Positions 6,773 to 15,132 of a DNA stretch of 16,106 bases are shown piece by piece. A program made the translations under genes and the position numbers. Origin of the DNA: JAHJRJ01 sp037443685 (GTDB taxonomy: Bacteria > Bacteroidota > Ignavibacteria > UBA10030 > BY39); contig JBBINX010000053.1 of NCBI GenBank assembly GCA_037443685.1, positions 1 through 16,106 on the forward strand, given 5' to 3'. Position 1 is the stretch's first letter; each line of letters starts with the position of its first letter. Below the pieces are notes generated by a model that was given only the letters and a program-made list of their open reading frames with translations, did no database searches and had not been told where the DNA came from.

Positions 6773-7783
6773 ATGCGACTGTTAGGTCGTTCTGGTTTAA
6801 AAGTTTCTGAGCTATGTTTTGGGACGATGACATTCGGAGGTTCGGGTTACTGGAAAAACGTCGGCACTGTACAGCAGCGAGAAGCCGATAAATTAGTGAA
6901 TATGGCTTTTGATTCGGGAATTAATTTTTTTGATACTGCAGATATCTATTCAGACGGACGATCGGAAGAAATTTTAGGGAAAGCACTTGGCAAAAGACGG
7001 AAAGAAATTATTCTTGCTACAAAAGTTTTCGGAAGAATGGGAAAAGGTCCCAACGATATCGGATTATCGCGCCATCACATTGTAGAAGCATGCGATGCAA
7101 GTTTAAACCGGCTTGGAACCGATTACATCGATCTGTATCAGGTTCACAATTTTGACCACCTCACACCGTTAGATGAATCGCTTAGCGCTCTTGATGATTT
7201 AGTGCATCGAGGAAAAGTCCGTTACATCGGATGTTCGAACTACGCCGGTTGGCAATTAATGAAAGCGCTCGCGATTTCGGAAAAATATAAGCTAGAAAAA
7301 TTTATCACGCTACAATCTTACTACTCGTTAGTGGCGCGGGAATTAGAATTTGAACTAGTGCCTTTATGTCTTGACCAAGGTCTCGGTATTTTACCGTGGA
7401 GTCCGTTAGCTGGTGGATTTTTAACAGGCAAGTATCGCCGAGGCAAGCCACGCCCTGATGCGGCTCGGCGCAGTGTCGCTGAAAAACAGTTTCTCCAATT
7501 CGATGAAGTGAAGGGCTTTGATATTGTAGATGAATTGGAAAATATTGCGAAGAACCATAACGGCACAATCAGTCAAGCTGCGATAAATTACTTACTCCAA
7601 AAACCGGCAGTTAGCTCGGTGGTTATCGGTGCACGAAATAAGGAACAACTTTCCGATTTACTCAGAACTACAGCGTGGGAAATGACTCTCGCAGAAGTAC
7701 AAAGATTGGATGAAATTAGTAAGCCGCCCCGTATATATCCATATTGGATGCAGGAAATGGCAAGGCGCGATTTACGATTTTAG
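6773..7783 (+). CDS. Aldo/keto reductase
   Basis: This is a NADPH-dependent oxidoreductase that reduces aldehydes or ketones to alcohols; the physiological substrate is unknown. The 336-aa length and sequence fit the AKR (beta/alpha)8 barrel family close to the YakC/IolS-like group. The catalytic tetrad is visible: D54 and Y59 in FFDTADIY, K84 in ILATKVFG, H125 in DLYQVHNFD. RYIGCSNY, the ILPWSPLAGGFLTGKY phosphate-side loop and the C-terminal VVIGARNKEQLSDLL NADP-binding segment are also present. The start ATG at 6773 has AGGGA seven bases upstream, a good Shine-Dalgarno site. It is the second gene of a probable pair with the GroES-like gene and meets the permease gene tail-to-tail after 18 bases. 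No unusual feature in the coding sequence. Confidence 0.95.
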   Translation: MRLLGRSGLKVSELCFGTMTFGGSGYWKNVGTVQQREADKLVNMAFDSGINFFDTADIYSDGRSEEILGKALGKRRKEIILATKVFGRMGKGPNDIGLSRHHIVEACDASLNRLGTDYIDLYQVHNFDHLTPLDESLSALDDLVHRGKVRYIGCSNYAGWQLMKALAISEKYKLEKFITLQSYYSLVARELEFELVPLCLDQGLGILPWSPLAGGFLTGKYRRGKPRPDAARRSVAEKQFLQFDEVKGFDIVDELENIAKNHNGTISQAAINYLLQKPAVSSVVIGARNKEQLSDLLRTTAWEMTLAEVQRLDEISKPPRIYPYWMQEMARRDLRF

Positions 7784-7801
7784 ATATATGATTTGTTTTT
7801 T

Positions 7802-8809
7802 TTAACGCTTTTGACTTCTTTTCAAAAGCCAAATAAAAATAGGTGCGCCGATGAATGCGGTAACCGTCCCAACAGGAATTTCAGCCGGGGATATTAACGT
7901 GCGTGCAATAGTATCAACAGTTACGAGTAAAATAGCACCAAGCAGAAACGAAACTGGAATTAATATCCTGTGGTCAGCGCCAAATATCATCCGCGAAATA
8001 TGTGGAATAATCAAACCCACGAATCCTATAATTCCGCTCGATGAAACAACCAGTCCGGTAATAAGTGATGCCATGCCATAAGAAATACGTTTAAATTTTT
8101 CAACTTCAACACCAAGAGATTGTGCAGTCTCGTCGCCAGTCGCTATCAGATTATATTTTCTTGAATTAAAATAAATTATAATGGTAGCGATTAGAACAAC
8201 CGGTGCAACTATCAGAAAAGAATTCATATCCGCCGACGATAGATTTCCCATCAACCACAAAAAAGCCCCGCGAACCTCCTGATGTTTTATAACCATAACC
8301 AACAGAATCAAAGCATTAAAAAAAGCCCCCACCATTATTCCGGTTAGAAGCAATGTTGTGGGATCAAGTCTGCCATGCTTTTCGGAGACAAAATATACCA
8401 GCATAATTACAACCAACGAACCGAGGAAAGCAGAAGCTGGAACACTTATGATGCTGAAACCGAGCCCAAAACTTATTGCTAGCACGGCGCCCAATGTCCC
8501 ACCGCTCGACACACCTAATATAAAAGGTTCGGCTAACGGATTTCTAAGTATTGCCTGGAACACAACACCAGCAACCGAAAGGCCACCACCAACTATAATC
8601 GCCAGCAAAATTCTAGGCAGCCGTAGCTCGAATAAGATGGCGCTGTATTCTTTTGCAATTTTTCCACCAACAAAAAAATTTAATATTTGATTTAATGGAA
8701 TAGCTACAGTTCCGACTGAAATTGAAAAAATAGAAACTAACAAAAGTGTAAAGAGAAGGAAACTTGAAAGTTGGATTGTTTTTTTTAAAGTAATGAACGA
8801 CCGGTTCAC
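7802..8809 (-). CDS. FecCD-family ABC transporter permease (siderophore, haem or cobalamin type)
   Basis: This integral inner-membrane permease is of the type II importer class (BtuC/FecD/FhuB), which moves iron chelates, haem or vitamin B12 with an ATPase and a periplasmic binding protein. Many hydrophobic helices are visible. Hallmarks are LRLPRILLAIIVGGGLSVAG, NPLAEPFILGVSSGGTLGAV, FVGLIIPHISRMIFGADHR (coupling region) and the end PVGTVTAFIGAPIFIWLLKR. I chose GTG at 8809, which overlaps the obgE stop as GTGA and has GGAAG eight bases before it, giving 335 aa. A GTG at 8824 would add five residues but has no ribosome site. It is the last gene of the obgE operon. No ATPase or binding protein is adjacent, so substrate and partners are unknown. 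Confidence 0.93.
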   Translation of the reverse strand: MNRSFITLKKTIQLSSFLLFTLLLVSIFSISVGTVAIPLNQILNFFVGGKIAKEYSAILFELRLPRILLAIIVGGGLSVAGVVFQAILRNPLAEPFILGVSSGGTLGAVLAISFGLGFSIISVPASAFLGSLVVIMLVYFVSEKHGRLDPTTLLLTGIMVGAFFNALILLVMVIKHQEVRGAFLWLMGNLSSADMNSFLIVAPVVLIATIIIYFNSRKYNLIATGDETAQSLGVEVEKFKRISYGMASLITGLVVSSSGIIGFVGLIIPHISRMIFGADHRILIPVSFLLGAILLVTVDTIARTLISPAEIPVGTVTAFIGAPIFIWLLKRSQKR

Positions 8810-9795
8810 TTCAAAAGCTTCCACATTGATTTTACTAAATCGGGAATCCCTATATTTGCGACGGCAGAAATTAAATGAACCGAGTCGAATTTTTTAGAAG
8901 AGAACTTTATCTTTTTAATTTTTTTTATCAATGCCTCATCGGCTAAATCAGTTTTAGTGATAACAACCATCTGAGGTTTTTTTAACAAATCTTTATTGAA
9001 CAATTTGATTTCTTTTTGGAGCATTTCCAACGACTTTTTAGGGTCTTCGTCCGTGCATTCTACCAGATACACAAGCACACGCGTCCGCTCAATGTGACGG
9101 AGGAATTGAATGCCAAGCCCCTTTCCCAAATGTGCACCTTCGATCAGTCCGGGCATATCAGCAACGACAAAACTTTTCGATTCCTTGTAACGTACGATGC
9201 CGAGATTAGGAACGAGCGTCGTAAAAGGATAATCGGCAATTTTGGGTTTTGCTGCCGAAATTATCGAAATCAAAGTCGATTTCCCCGCATTTGGCAAACC
9301 TACTAAACCGACATCGGCAATTAATTTAAGTTCAAGTTCAAGATGTTTTTCTTCCCCCTCCCTCCCCGGTTCAGCATATCGGGGAGCTTGATTTGTGGGT
9401 GTGGCAAATTCACTATTACCCCTTCCACCTTTTCCACCGTGTGCGATTATCACTTCCTCCTTATCGTCAATTATATCAAAGAGTACTTCTCCAGTGTCAA
9501 CATCTTTTATCAAAGTACCGCATGGTACACGAACGATGATATCATCACCATCTTTACCAGATTTATTCGACGTTTTACCGTTCTCACCGTTTTGGGCTTC
9601 ATATTTTTTTTTATATCTAAAATCGAGTAGAGTATTCAAATGACGGTCAGCCCGGAAAATTACACTCCCCCCCTTACCACCTTGTCCGCCGTCAGGTCCG
9701 CCCTTTGGCACATATTTCTCTCTTCTGAAGCTAACCATTCCTTTACCGCCGTGTCCTGATTTGACAAATATTTTAGCATAATCAATAAACTGCAT
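8806..9795 (-). CDS. obgE: GTPase ObgE/CgtA
   Basis: This essential GTPase associates with the 50S ribosomal subunit and acts in late ribosome assembly and the stringent response. The protein has 329 residues. Residues 1-159 are the glycine-rich Obg fold (KSGHGGKGMVSFRREKYVPK, GGPDGGQGGKGG, HGGKGGRGN). Residues 160-329 are the GTPase domain, with G1 GLPNAGKST (166-174), G2 PFTT, G3 DMPG (213-216), G4 TKTD (280-283, where NKxD is the textbook form) and G5 SAV (310-312). The C-terminal OCT domain found in some Obg proteins is absent, so this is the short form. The start ATG is 2 bases after the stop of the 388-aa gene, and the FecCD gene overlaps the end by 4 bases, which indicates coupled translation. 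Confidence 0.97.
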   Translation of the reverse strand: MQFIDYAKIFVKSGHGGKGMVSFRREKYVPKGGPDGGQGGKGGSVIFRADRHLNTLLDFRYKKKYEAQNGENGKTSNKSGKDGDDIIVRVPCGTLIKDVDTGEVLFDIIDDKEEVIIAHGGKGGRGNSEFATPTNQAPRYAEPGREGEEKHLELELKLIADVGLVGLPNAGKSTLISIISAAKPKIADYPFTTLVPNLGIVRYKESKSFVVADMPGLIEGAHLGKGLGIQFLRHIERTRVLVYLVECTDEDPKKSLEMLQKEIKLFNKDLLKKPQMVVITKTDLADEALIKKIKKIKFSSKKFDSVHLISAVANIGIPDLVKSMWKLLK

Positions 9796-9797
9796 CG

Positions 9798-10964
9798 CTA
9801 CTTTACTTTTTTAGGGAAGAAACGATTGTAGGTTATTTCGGTAAATAGTGTGGCTTCGGGTGAATACAAATCGACCTCATTCAAAATATATATTTCATCA
9901 ACATATTTCGATGCTTCTTTCCACGAGCTCATGTTGTTAATATCTGTAATCGCATCTGAAAAATCTTTTTCGTTTTTCCTGAAAATCTTCTTGATGAATC
10001 GTTTACGTTCTTCATCGTCGAAAAATTTTTCCAGTGGAGGTAATTGAGGTTTTGCGGATGGTTGATCCGACATCGAATCGTTTTTTACGACTATTTCCGA
10101 TTCATCTATAGTGATGTTAACAACGGGCAATTCTTTGTGTGGTACTGTCGCAACTATTTCAGCAGGATTTTTTTGTAAAGTGTTTTCGAATTCAAATCCA
10201 TCGTAAGTTTTCCTCAAATCTTCGAGCAATATACATAATTCATCGAACGAGATTTCGTTCACATTTCTTTGCAGTTCGATTTGTAATCGATCGACAACCT
10301 TCCGCATCCCTTTATCGTCAAATAATTTAATGAGCCCTTTAGTTGCAACTGTTGATTTAGTTTCTCTATTTCCGTAATTGATAAAATCATAAATCGGTAA
10401 AGTTATTTGAGCTAACTGATAACCGTCCTTGCGGCGGATGAATTCACGATCGCATTTCCAAATCAACGATTGAAATTCATCTATAGTCATCATCTTGATA
10501 TTTTTTTCTTGAATGATGCGAACTATCAAATCCCTTAAATATTCATAGCCGCTAAAATTTCGCAGCGCTTTAAGTATTGCATCGGATGATACTTGAGTGG
10601 TATTATCGAAGATGAAACTTCGCAATGTCCATTGCGGCCTCATAAGAAAATTAAGTAATAAATGAATTGCATCGTGAACTAATTCCAAATATTCATGCCG
10701 ATTAAAAGAATAATTGAGTACAAGTATCGAATTCATCCGGTTTTGTAAACTGATGACTTCCGAATGTGAAAAATCGAACCTGCTGTTCACGAAATTGTTC
10801 CGCAATTCGTCCTGAAGTTTTTGTTCAACATCCACCCGTATCATATTTCTCAACTGAAGTGGAATCTCGGCAGCTAATACTTCTTTTAACGATATCCTTT
10901 CAGCACTACCTATGGTGCGGATAAGCGTTAGCTTGTTTAGTCGGTCTATCTCTTTCTCATACAC
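9798..10964 (-). CDS. Uncharacterised 388-aa helical protein upstream of obgE
   Basis: I do not recognise a named function. The protein is soluble, with no signal peptide or membrane helix. Residues 1-255 are predicted mostly helical and rich in charged and aromatic residues. Residues about 255-310 are a looser linker with acidic and proline-rich patches (ending KPQLPPLEKFF). Residues 313-384 form a compact charged module beginning FFDDEERKRFIKKIFRKNEK and ending TLFTEITYNRFF, which looks like a separate domain; I recall similar tails in hypothetical proteins of Bacteroidota and Chlorobiota relatives, but cannot verify it. The start is GTG at 10964, one base after the TPR gene stop, with AAAAGGGG about 11 bases before it. 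Position between a secreted TPR protein and obgE suggests coordinated expression; the role is unknown. Confidence 0.8.
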   Translation of the reverse strand: MYEKEIDRLNKLTLIRTIGSAERISLKEVLAAEIPLQLRNMIRVDVEQKLQDELRNNFVNSRFDFSHSEVISLQNRMNSILVLNYSFNRHEYLELVHDAIHLLLNFLMRPQWTLRSFIFDNTTQVSSDAILKALRNFSGYEYLRDLIVRIIQEKNIKMMTIDEFQSLIWKCDREFIRRKDGYQLAQITLPIYDFINYGNRETKSTVATKGLIKLFDDKGMRKVVDRLQIELQRNVNEISFDELCILLEDLRKTYDGFEFENTLQKNPAEIVATVPHKELPVVNITIDESEIVVKNDSMSDQPSAKPQLPPLEKFFDDEERKRFIKKIFRKNEKDFSDAITDINNMSSWKEASKYVDEIYILNEVDLYSPEATLFTEITYNRFFPKKVK

Positions 10965-10965
10965 G

Positions 10966-13900
10966 TTAGTTTGAACCCCTTTTTATTATTGATTTTACAC
11001 GGTCGATTTCTTTTTGAGAGCCCGCTTTAAATGTTGCGTCAATTCCCGGGCGGTCAATTATTTGCTGATACATTGAGAGAGCTTGATCGTATTTTTCCAT
11101 CCGTTCATATGATTGTCCTGCCATATAAAACGAGGTAGCAGTCCAATCGACTTTCTTGTTTTGAATAGTTAAGTATGGAATTTTTAAAAATTCCAAAACA
11201 CCTTGCTGGTAATCGCCTTTATAATAATATGTTTCGCCTAGGTTGTAACGAATTTCAGCTTCATAGTCGCTGCCCGCCTCATCGAGTAAGTTTTGAAAAA
11301 GCAACACCGCATGATCGTAGTATCCGAGGCGAGTATATAAGATACCAATTTTTATACGCTGTTCAGTAATAGATTCATCCTTCGGAAAACGTTCAATAAA
11401 ATTGAGAGCCATTTTCAGTGCCGCATCGTAAAGTTTAGTTGCCTCGTAAGCTTCAATCAGGTTGACCATAGCATATCTCAAAATTTCTCCCTCTTTGTCG
11501 GGATTATCTACAATCTGCTGGTAATATCTTATTGCTTCAGTATATTTCTCACCGTTGAAATTTATATTACCTAAAGCAAGCAATACACGTGGAATTGCAT
11601 CGGAGTTCGAGTATTGTTTCAGAACCGATTCATACTTTTTAATTGCATCTGTATTATTTTTATTTAGTTCCATAATCCTGCCTAAATAATATTCCGACAG
11701 CGGCCCATAACGGGTTCCGTCGTAATCCGATGCAATATCTGTAAATATTTTTTTTGCTGTTGAATAATCTTGATTTCGGAAATAGATCAAAGCTTTTTCA
11801 TATTCCAACTCCGCTAAACTCTCAACACTCTTCTTATAATTTTTAGAAAATTCTAGTATCAGTGGTTGTGCACTTTTTAAATCGTCATTGCGTAATTTTG
11901 ATACGATCGTTTTAGTTAGATAATATTTTTTATCATCTTCGTTTATAGCTGAAACGAGCAGACCACTATACTGTTGCGAAGCTTCTAAATAACGTCCGGT
12001 TTGAAAAAGCAAATCAGCAATTTCACGGTTTGCCATAATGGACCCTAATTTACCAGCAAGTTTATAATAAGCTGCGGCAGCATCGGCAACTCCTTGATTT
12101 TTCATAATGTTACCGAGGGCTATATAAACTTCAACCTTAGCTTCGGAGCTCGGTTCTGAAAACAAATACTCGCGGTAAAATAAAATTGCTTTTTGTAACT
12201 CACCCTTAAGATCGTACGCTTTTGCTAAATAATATTTGTAATTAATTGGTTCGGTAAAAGGATTTTTCGCGTCTGATCCAATCCGGTTTTTTAAAAAATA
12301 TATTGCTTCATCATATTTATTAGATTCAATCAGTGATTTTACGTATGGTTCGATTGTTTCTTGGGCTATCTCTGTGTAGTAATATTCTTCTTCTATTTTT
12401 TTAAAAACTTTTTCGGCTTCTTCAGATTTGCCATTCTTCAGCAAGATGTCGCCAAGAAGTTTTAAACTACTTACTGTGTAAATTCCGTTTGGGTATTTTT
12501 CAGTTTGATTTTTTAGATATGCTATCGCCGAATCCATTTTGCCAGATTGATAATAAATTTTAGCGGCTTGCATCATAGCATATTCTTCGAATTCAGGTGT
12601 AGCAGGATTTTTAATAATTAGATTACTTATCGTTAAAGCATTGGAGAGTTTATTCGTTTGAAGATATTGTTCGATCAGAAGTTTATAAACGCCGGTTATA
12701 AAAAATGACTTTGGAGAAGTAGAAATAAATTCGTTCAACAATTTTTCGGCTTCTTCAGGTTTAGCCGATTTTAATTTCAGATTCAAAAGATTGTATGCTG
12801 CTTCCTCTGAATTTTTATCGTTGGGAAACAGTTTTATAAATTCGTGATGATAATTTATTGCTACTTCTGTTTGATTTGCGGAATTAAACGCCGCACGTTG
12901 GGCAGCGGTGGCACGATTATAATGTGCGATCGGCAAGTTCGGTCCTGTAATTTTCGCATCAATCGCGAATGAATATTGTTCAACCGCCGATTGATAATCT
13001 TTTAGATCCTCGAAGTAAACCTGGCCTAAATTAAAAGCAAGCTCAGCACTATTCTTCCCGATTAAAAAATCGCCAAATAGTTTAGCAATTTTTTCGAGTC
13101 CGCTTTTATAATTCTTATTTTCATAAATCAAAATTCTATCTAAGTTTTCTTTTGCAGCTAAAGCTTCACGATCCGACGGGTAATTTTTTAGAATTTCTTC
13201 AAAAGTTCTCATTGCGGCATTATAATTCCCGGCTTGTGAATAACTCTCACCTATTTTTAATTTAATCGAACTTAATTTATAACTATGCGGTTTTGCCCGC
13301 AGCGCCTCTGCATAATAAATTATTGCCCGATCGTCATCTTTCAAACGTTCTTTATACAAATCACCGATTCGGATCAGTGCATCTTGTGTCCCTTCACCAT
13401 CAGGATATTTTTCCAAATATCGTTTGCAATATTCCAACGAAAGAGTGACATTATCTAAAATTTCAGCAGCAATGGATGCACGAGCATAAGCTTGCGGTTT
13501 GTACTCATCTAAAACAGAATTGAAGACTTGATTAAAAGAGTTTATTGCTGCCTTGTTGTTTTTTAATCCCTCAAAAGATTTACCCCTTAAAAATAAGGCT
13601 TGATTTATTTTTTCGCTTTTGGGAAAATTTTTAATAAATTTATCAAACTGTTCCGATGAGTTTTTAAAATCGTTCGATTTGTAATAAGCAATACCAATTT
13701 CCAACGAAGCTTTTTCATTTACAGTACTATCTATATTTTTTTCAGCAAGCGTTTTTTTATAATACTCCACTGCTTTATTATAATCGCCGGAGTAGAAAGA
13801 CGACAAACCAAGTTCGAAATTTGCTCTAGCTGAGGCTGGAGTGCCTGGGTAATCCACCAATATTTTGTTAAAAAGTTTATCAGCTTCTTCATACTGTCCT

Positions 13901-14574
13901 GTTGAATGGTATATTCTGCCTAAAAGCAGCATTCCATCAATCCGATATTTCGAATTTCCGTTGGCAACAGTTTTAACTTCACGCTTTGCCAAATTGATAT
14001 TTCCTCCATCGAAGAACAACTCGGCGAGTAATAAACGTGCAGCCGGCACAAAATCGGAAGAACTGTAATCTTGCAAAATTACACGTAAATTCTTTCGCGC
14101 ATTTACGTCATCTGAAACAACGCGAAAATATTTTGCCGACAATAACAATGCTTCAGGGGCAAGTGGACTTCGTGGATGGAACACGCGGACTCGCTCGAAT
14201 GCCAATGCTGCTTCGCGATAATTTTCTAAAGCTACGTATGATTCGCCTACTCTAAACCAAGCTTCAGCCGCTCTGTTATCATCGGTATACGTAAGTGCAA
14301 AATTTTGAAAAGCCACACGGGCATCCTCATAACGTTTTAGTTTGGATAGCGACATCCCAATGTAAAATCGTGCCTCAATACTTTGGTTACTTGAGGGATA
14401 CGAGTTAACAAAATTTTTAAACTGGTCGAGGGCCAAATCTGTTAATCCGTCTTTATATAAATTTACAGCAAGCTTAAACTCAGCGGTTTCTTTGGTCTCT
14501 TGGGATGTAGAGCCGACAACGAGAAACAGAATCAATACGGTCGGCACCAATATATATTTTGTTCTTCTCATCAT
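10966..14574 (-). CDS. Very large secreted tetratricopeptide-repeat protein
   Basis: A 1202-aa protein. Residues 1-25 form a signal peptide (MMRRTKYILV, then a hydrophobic core LILFLVVG, possible cleavage near STSQ) without a lipobox cysteine, so it is probably periplasmic. The rest is a nearly continuous chain of TPR helices spaced at about 34-38 residues, with the usual pattern of A-x-x-x-Y/F-x-x-G near the turn and YP-type ends, such as YPSSNQSIEARFYIGMSLSK, SPLAPEALLLSAKYF and SFYMAGQSYERMEKYDQAL. The style resembles YbgF/BamD-like outer-membrane assembly TPRs. It probably scaffolds an envelope complex; that is inference. The start ATG at 14574 overlaps the previous gene's stop as ATGA. 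A second ATG follows immediately at 14571. No frameshift or truncation is visible. Confidence 0.9.
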   Translation of the reverse strand: MMRRTKYILVPTVLILFLVVGSTSQETKETAEFKLAVNLYKDGLTDLALDQFKNFVNSYPSSNQSIEARFYIGMSLSKLKRYEDARVAFQNFALTYTDDNRAAEAWFRVGESYVALENYREAALAFERVRVFHPRSPLAPEALLLSAKYFRVVSDDVNARKNLRVILQDYSSSDFVPAARLLLAELFFDGGNINLAKREVKTVANGNSKYRIDGMLLLGRIYHSTGQYEEADKLFNKILVDYPGTPASARANFELGLSSFYSGDYNKAVEYYKKTLAEKNIDSTVNEKASLEIGIAYYKSNDFKNSSEQFDKFIKNFPKSEKINQALFLRGKSFEGLKNNKAAINSFNQVFNSVLDEYKPQAYARASIAAEILDNVTLSLEYCKRYLEKYPDGEGTQDALIRIGDLYKERLKDDDRAIIYYAEALRAKPHSYKLSSIKLKIGESYSQAGNYNAAMRTFEEILKNYPSDREALAAKENLDRILIYENKNYKSGLEKIAKLFGDFLIGKNSAELAFNLGQVYFEDLKDYQSAVEQYSFAIDAKITGPNLPIAHYNRATAAQRAAFNSANQTEVAINYHHEFIKLFPNDKNSEEAAYNLLNLKLKSAKPEEAEKLLNEFISTSPKSFFITGVYKLLIEQYLQTNKLSNALTISNLIIKNPATPEFEEYAMMQAAKIYYQSGKMDSAIAYLKNQTEKYPNGIYTVSSLKLLGDILLKNGKSEEAEKVFKKIEEEYYYTEIAQETIEPYVKSLIESNKYDEAIYFLKNRIGSDAKNPFTEPINYKYYLAKAYDLKGELQKAILFYREYLFSEPSSEAKVEVYIALGNIMKNQGVADAAAAYYKLAGKLGSIMANREIADLLFQTGRYLEASQQYSGLLVSAINEDDKKYYLTKTIVSKLRNDDLKSAQPLILEFSKNYKKSVESLAELEYEKALIYFRNQDYSTAKKIFTDIASDYDGTRYGPLSEYYLGRIMELNKNNTDAIKKYESVLKQYSNSDAIPRVLLALGNINFNGEKYTEAIRYYQQIVDNPDKEGEILRYAMVNLIEAYEATKLYDAALKMALNFIERFPKDESITEQRIKIGILYTRLGYYDHAVLLFQNLLDEAGSDYEAEIRYNLGETYYYKGDYQQGVLEFLKIPYLTIQNKKVDWTATSFYMAGQSYERMEKYDQALSMYQQIIDRPGIDATFKAGSQKEIDRVKSIIKRGSN

Positions 14575-15023
14575 TGTACAACAAATACTGTATTCTTCGT
14601 TAAAAGATTTCTTATTTTTGTATTATTATCAATCTCGTAATTTTTGATCCAACTTAAATCTTCAATTAATCTGTGCAAATTCGTAAAACTATCTTGACTG
14701 TTTTGTAAGAAAGTTGTTCTAAAAATACTTATCTTCTCTTCGGACGAATGACCGCAAAAAAAATCTAAATCTTGTTTCATCTTTTCAATCTTGGTTTTAT
14801 ATTCTAAAAGCAAATTATCCGTATTTTCCGATTGATCAGCCCGCTTGATTGATTTCAGAGCATTATGTAAAAATTTTGCCGTAAAAATAATATCACTTAG
14901 TTCCAACTGCAAACCGTACTCGACGGAACAATCGAAAATATCAATCATAACATCCGGATAATTAAATTTCCTATTCGAAAAGGATTCTAATTCAGATATT
15001 AGTTTCTGATTTGAAGCATTCAC
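14571..15023 (-). CDS. Uncharacterised 150-aa helical protein
   Basis: I do not recognise this protein. It is hydrophilic, probably all-helical, and has no signal peptide or membrane segment. It has two cysteines (in DIFDCSVEY and FFCGHSSEE) with no metal-binding arrangement. Residues 60-100 are lysine/glutamate-rich and could form a coiled coil. It starts with GTG at 15023; AAGAAGA lies somewhat far upstream, so the start is moderately certain. A promoter candidate ends about 20 bases before it. The end overlaps the TPR gene by 4 bases (ATGA), so the two are translationally coupled and may act together. That the reading frame is real is supported by the overlap and by continuous coding character. 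Confidence 0.7.
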   Translation of the reverse strand: MNASNQKLISELESFSNRKFNYPDVMIDIFDCSVEYGLQLELSDIIFTAKFLHNALKSIKRADQSENTDNLLLEYKTKIEKMKQDLDFFCGHSSEEKISIFRTTFLQNSQDSFTNLHRLIEDLSWIKNYEIDNNTKIRNLLTKNTVFVVQ

Positions 15024-15043
15024 ACTATATATTTTTTCTTCTT

Positions 15044-15072
15044 AATATAATTCAACATTTGCCAATTTGCAA
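15044..15072 (-). promoter_or_regulatory. Sigma70-type promoter for the 150-aa/TPR/388-aa/obgE/FecCD operon
   Basis: On the minus strand, TTGCAA (15072-15067) and TATATT (15049-15044) are 17 bases apart. They match the -35 consensus at four of six bases and the -10 consensus at five of six. The predicted start near 15037 would leave a leader of only about 13 bases before the GTG at 15023. It lies in the only sizeable gap between uvrC and the operon. Confidence 0.45.
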
Positions 15073-15125
15073 AATTCGGGGGGGGGAGCTATTCAGCAAA
15101 TTTTAGCTCCACTTTTTAGGGGGGG
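15064..15125. repeat. Two G-tracts with interleaved inverted repeats downstream of uvrC
   Basis: The plus strand carries nine G at 15078-15086 and seven G at 15119-15125, striking in AT-rich DNA. AATTTGC (15064-15070) can pair with GCAAATT (15096-15102), and GGAGCT (15085-15090) with AGCTCC (15105-15110). The two pairs interleave, as in an H-type pseudoknot. On the minus strand this lies just after the uvrC stop, but no U-tract follows, so it is not an obvious intrinsic terminator for uvrC. Confidence 0.55.
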
Positions 15126-15132
15126 TATCATT

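Noticed and set aside
7784..7830. T-run (7796-7803) and CTTTTGA/TCAAAAG inverted repeat at the convergent end of the reductase and permease genes, as a bidirectional terminator
   Set aside because: The inverted repeat lies after the T-run on the plus strand and inside the permease coding end. On the minus strand it is followed by A, not T. The layout does not fit an intrinsic terminator.
10966..14574. TPR protein as a lipoprotein or as SprE of the type 9 secretion/gliding system
   Set aside because: The signal peptide lacks a cysteine lipobox, and no other gliding or type 9 secretion genes are in the window; repeat style alone does not support the assignment.
15085..15120. GGAGCT/AGCTCC hairpin followed by ACTTTTTAGG on the plus strand, like an intrinsic terminator
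   Set aside because: No plus-strand gene ends here; both neighbours are on the minus strand, where the U-tract is on the wrong side. I kept it as a structural repeat only.
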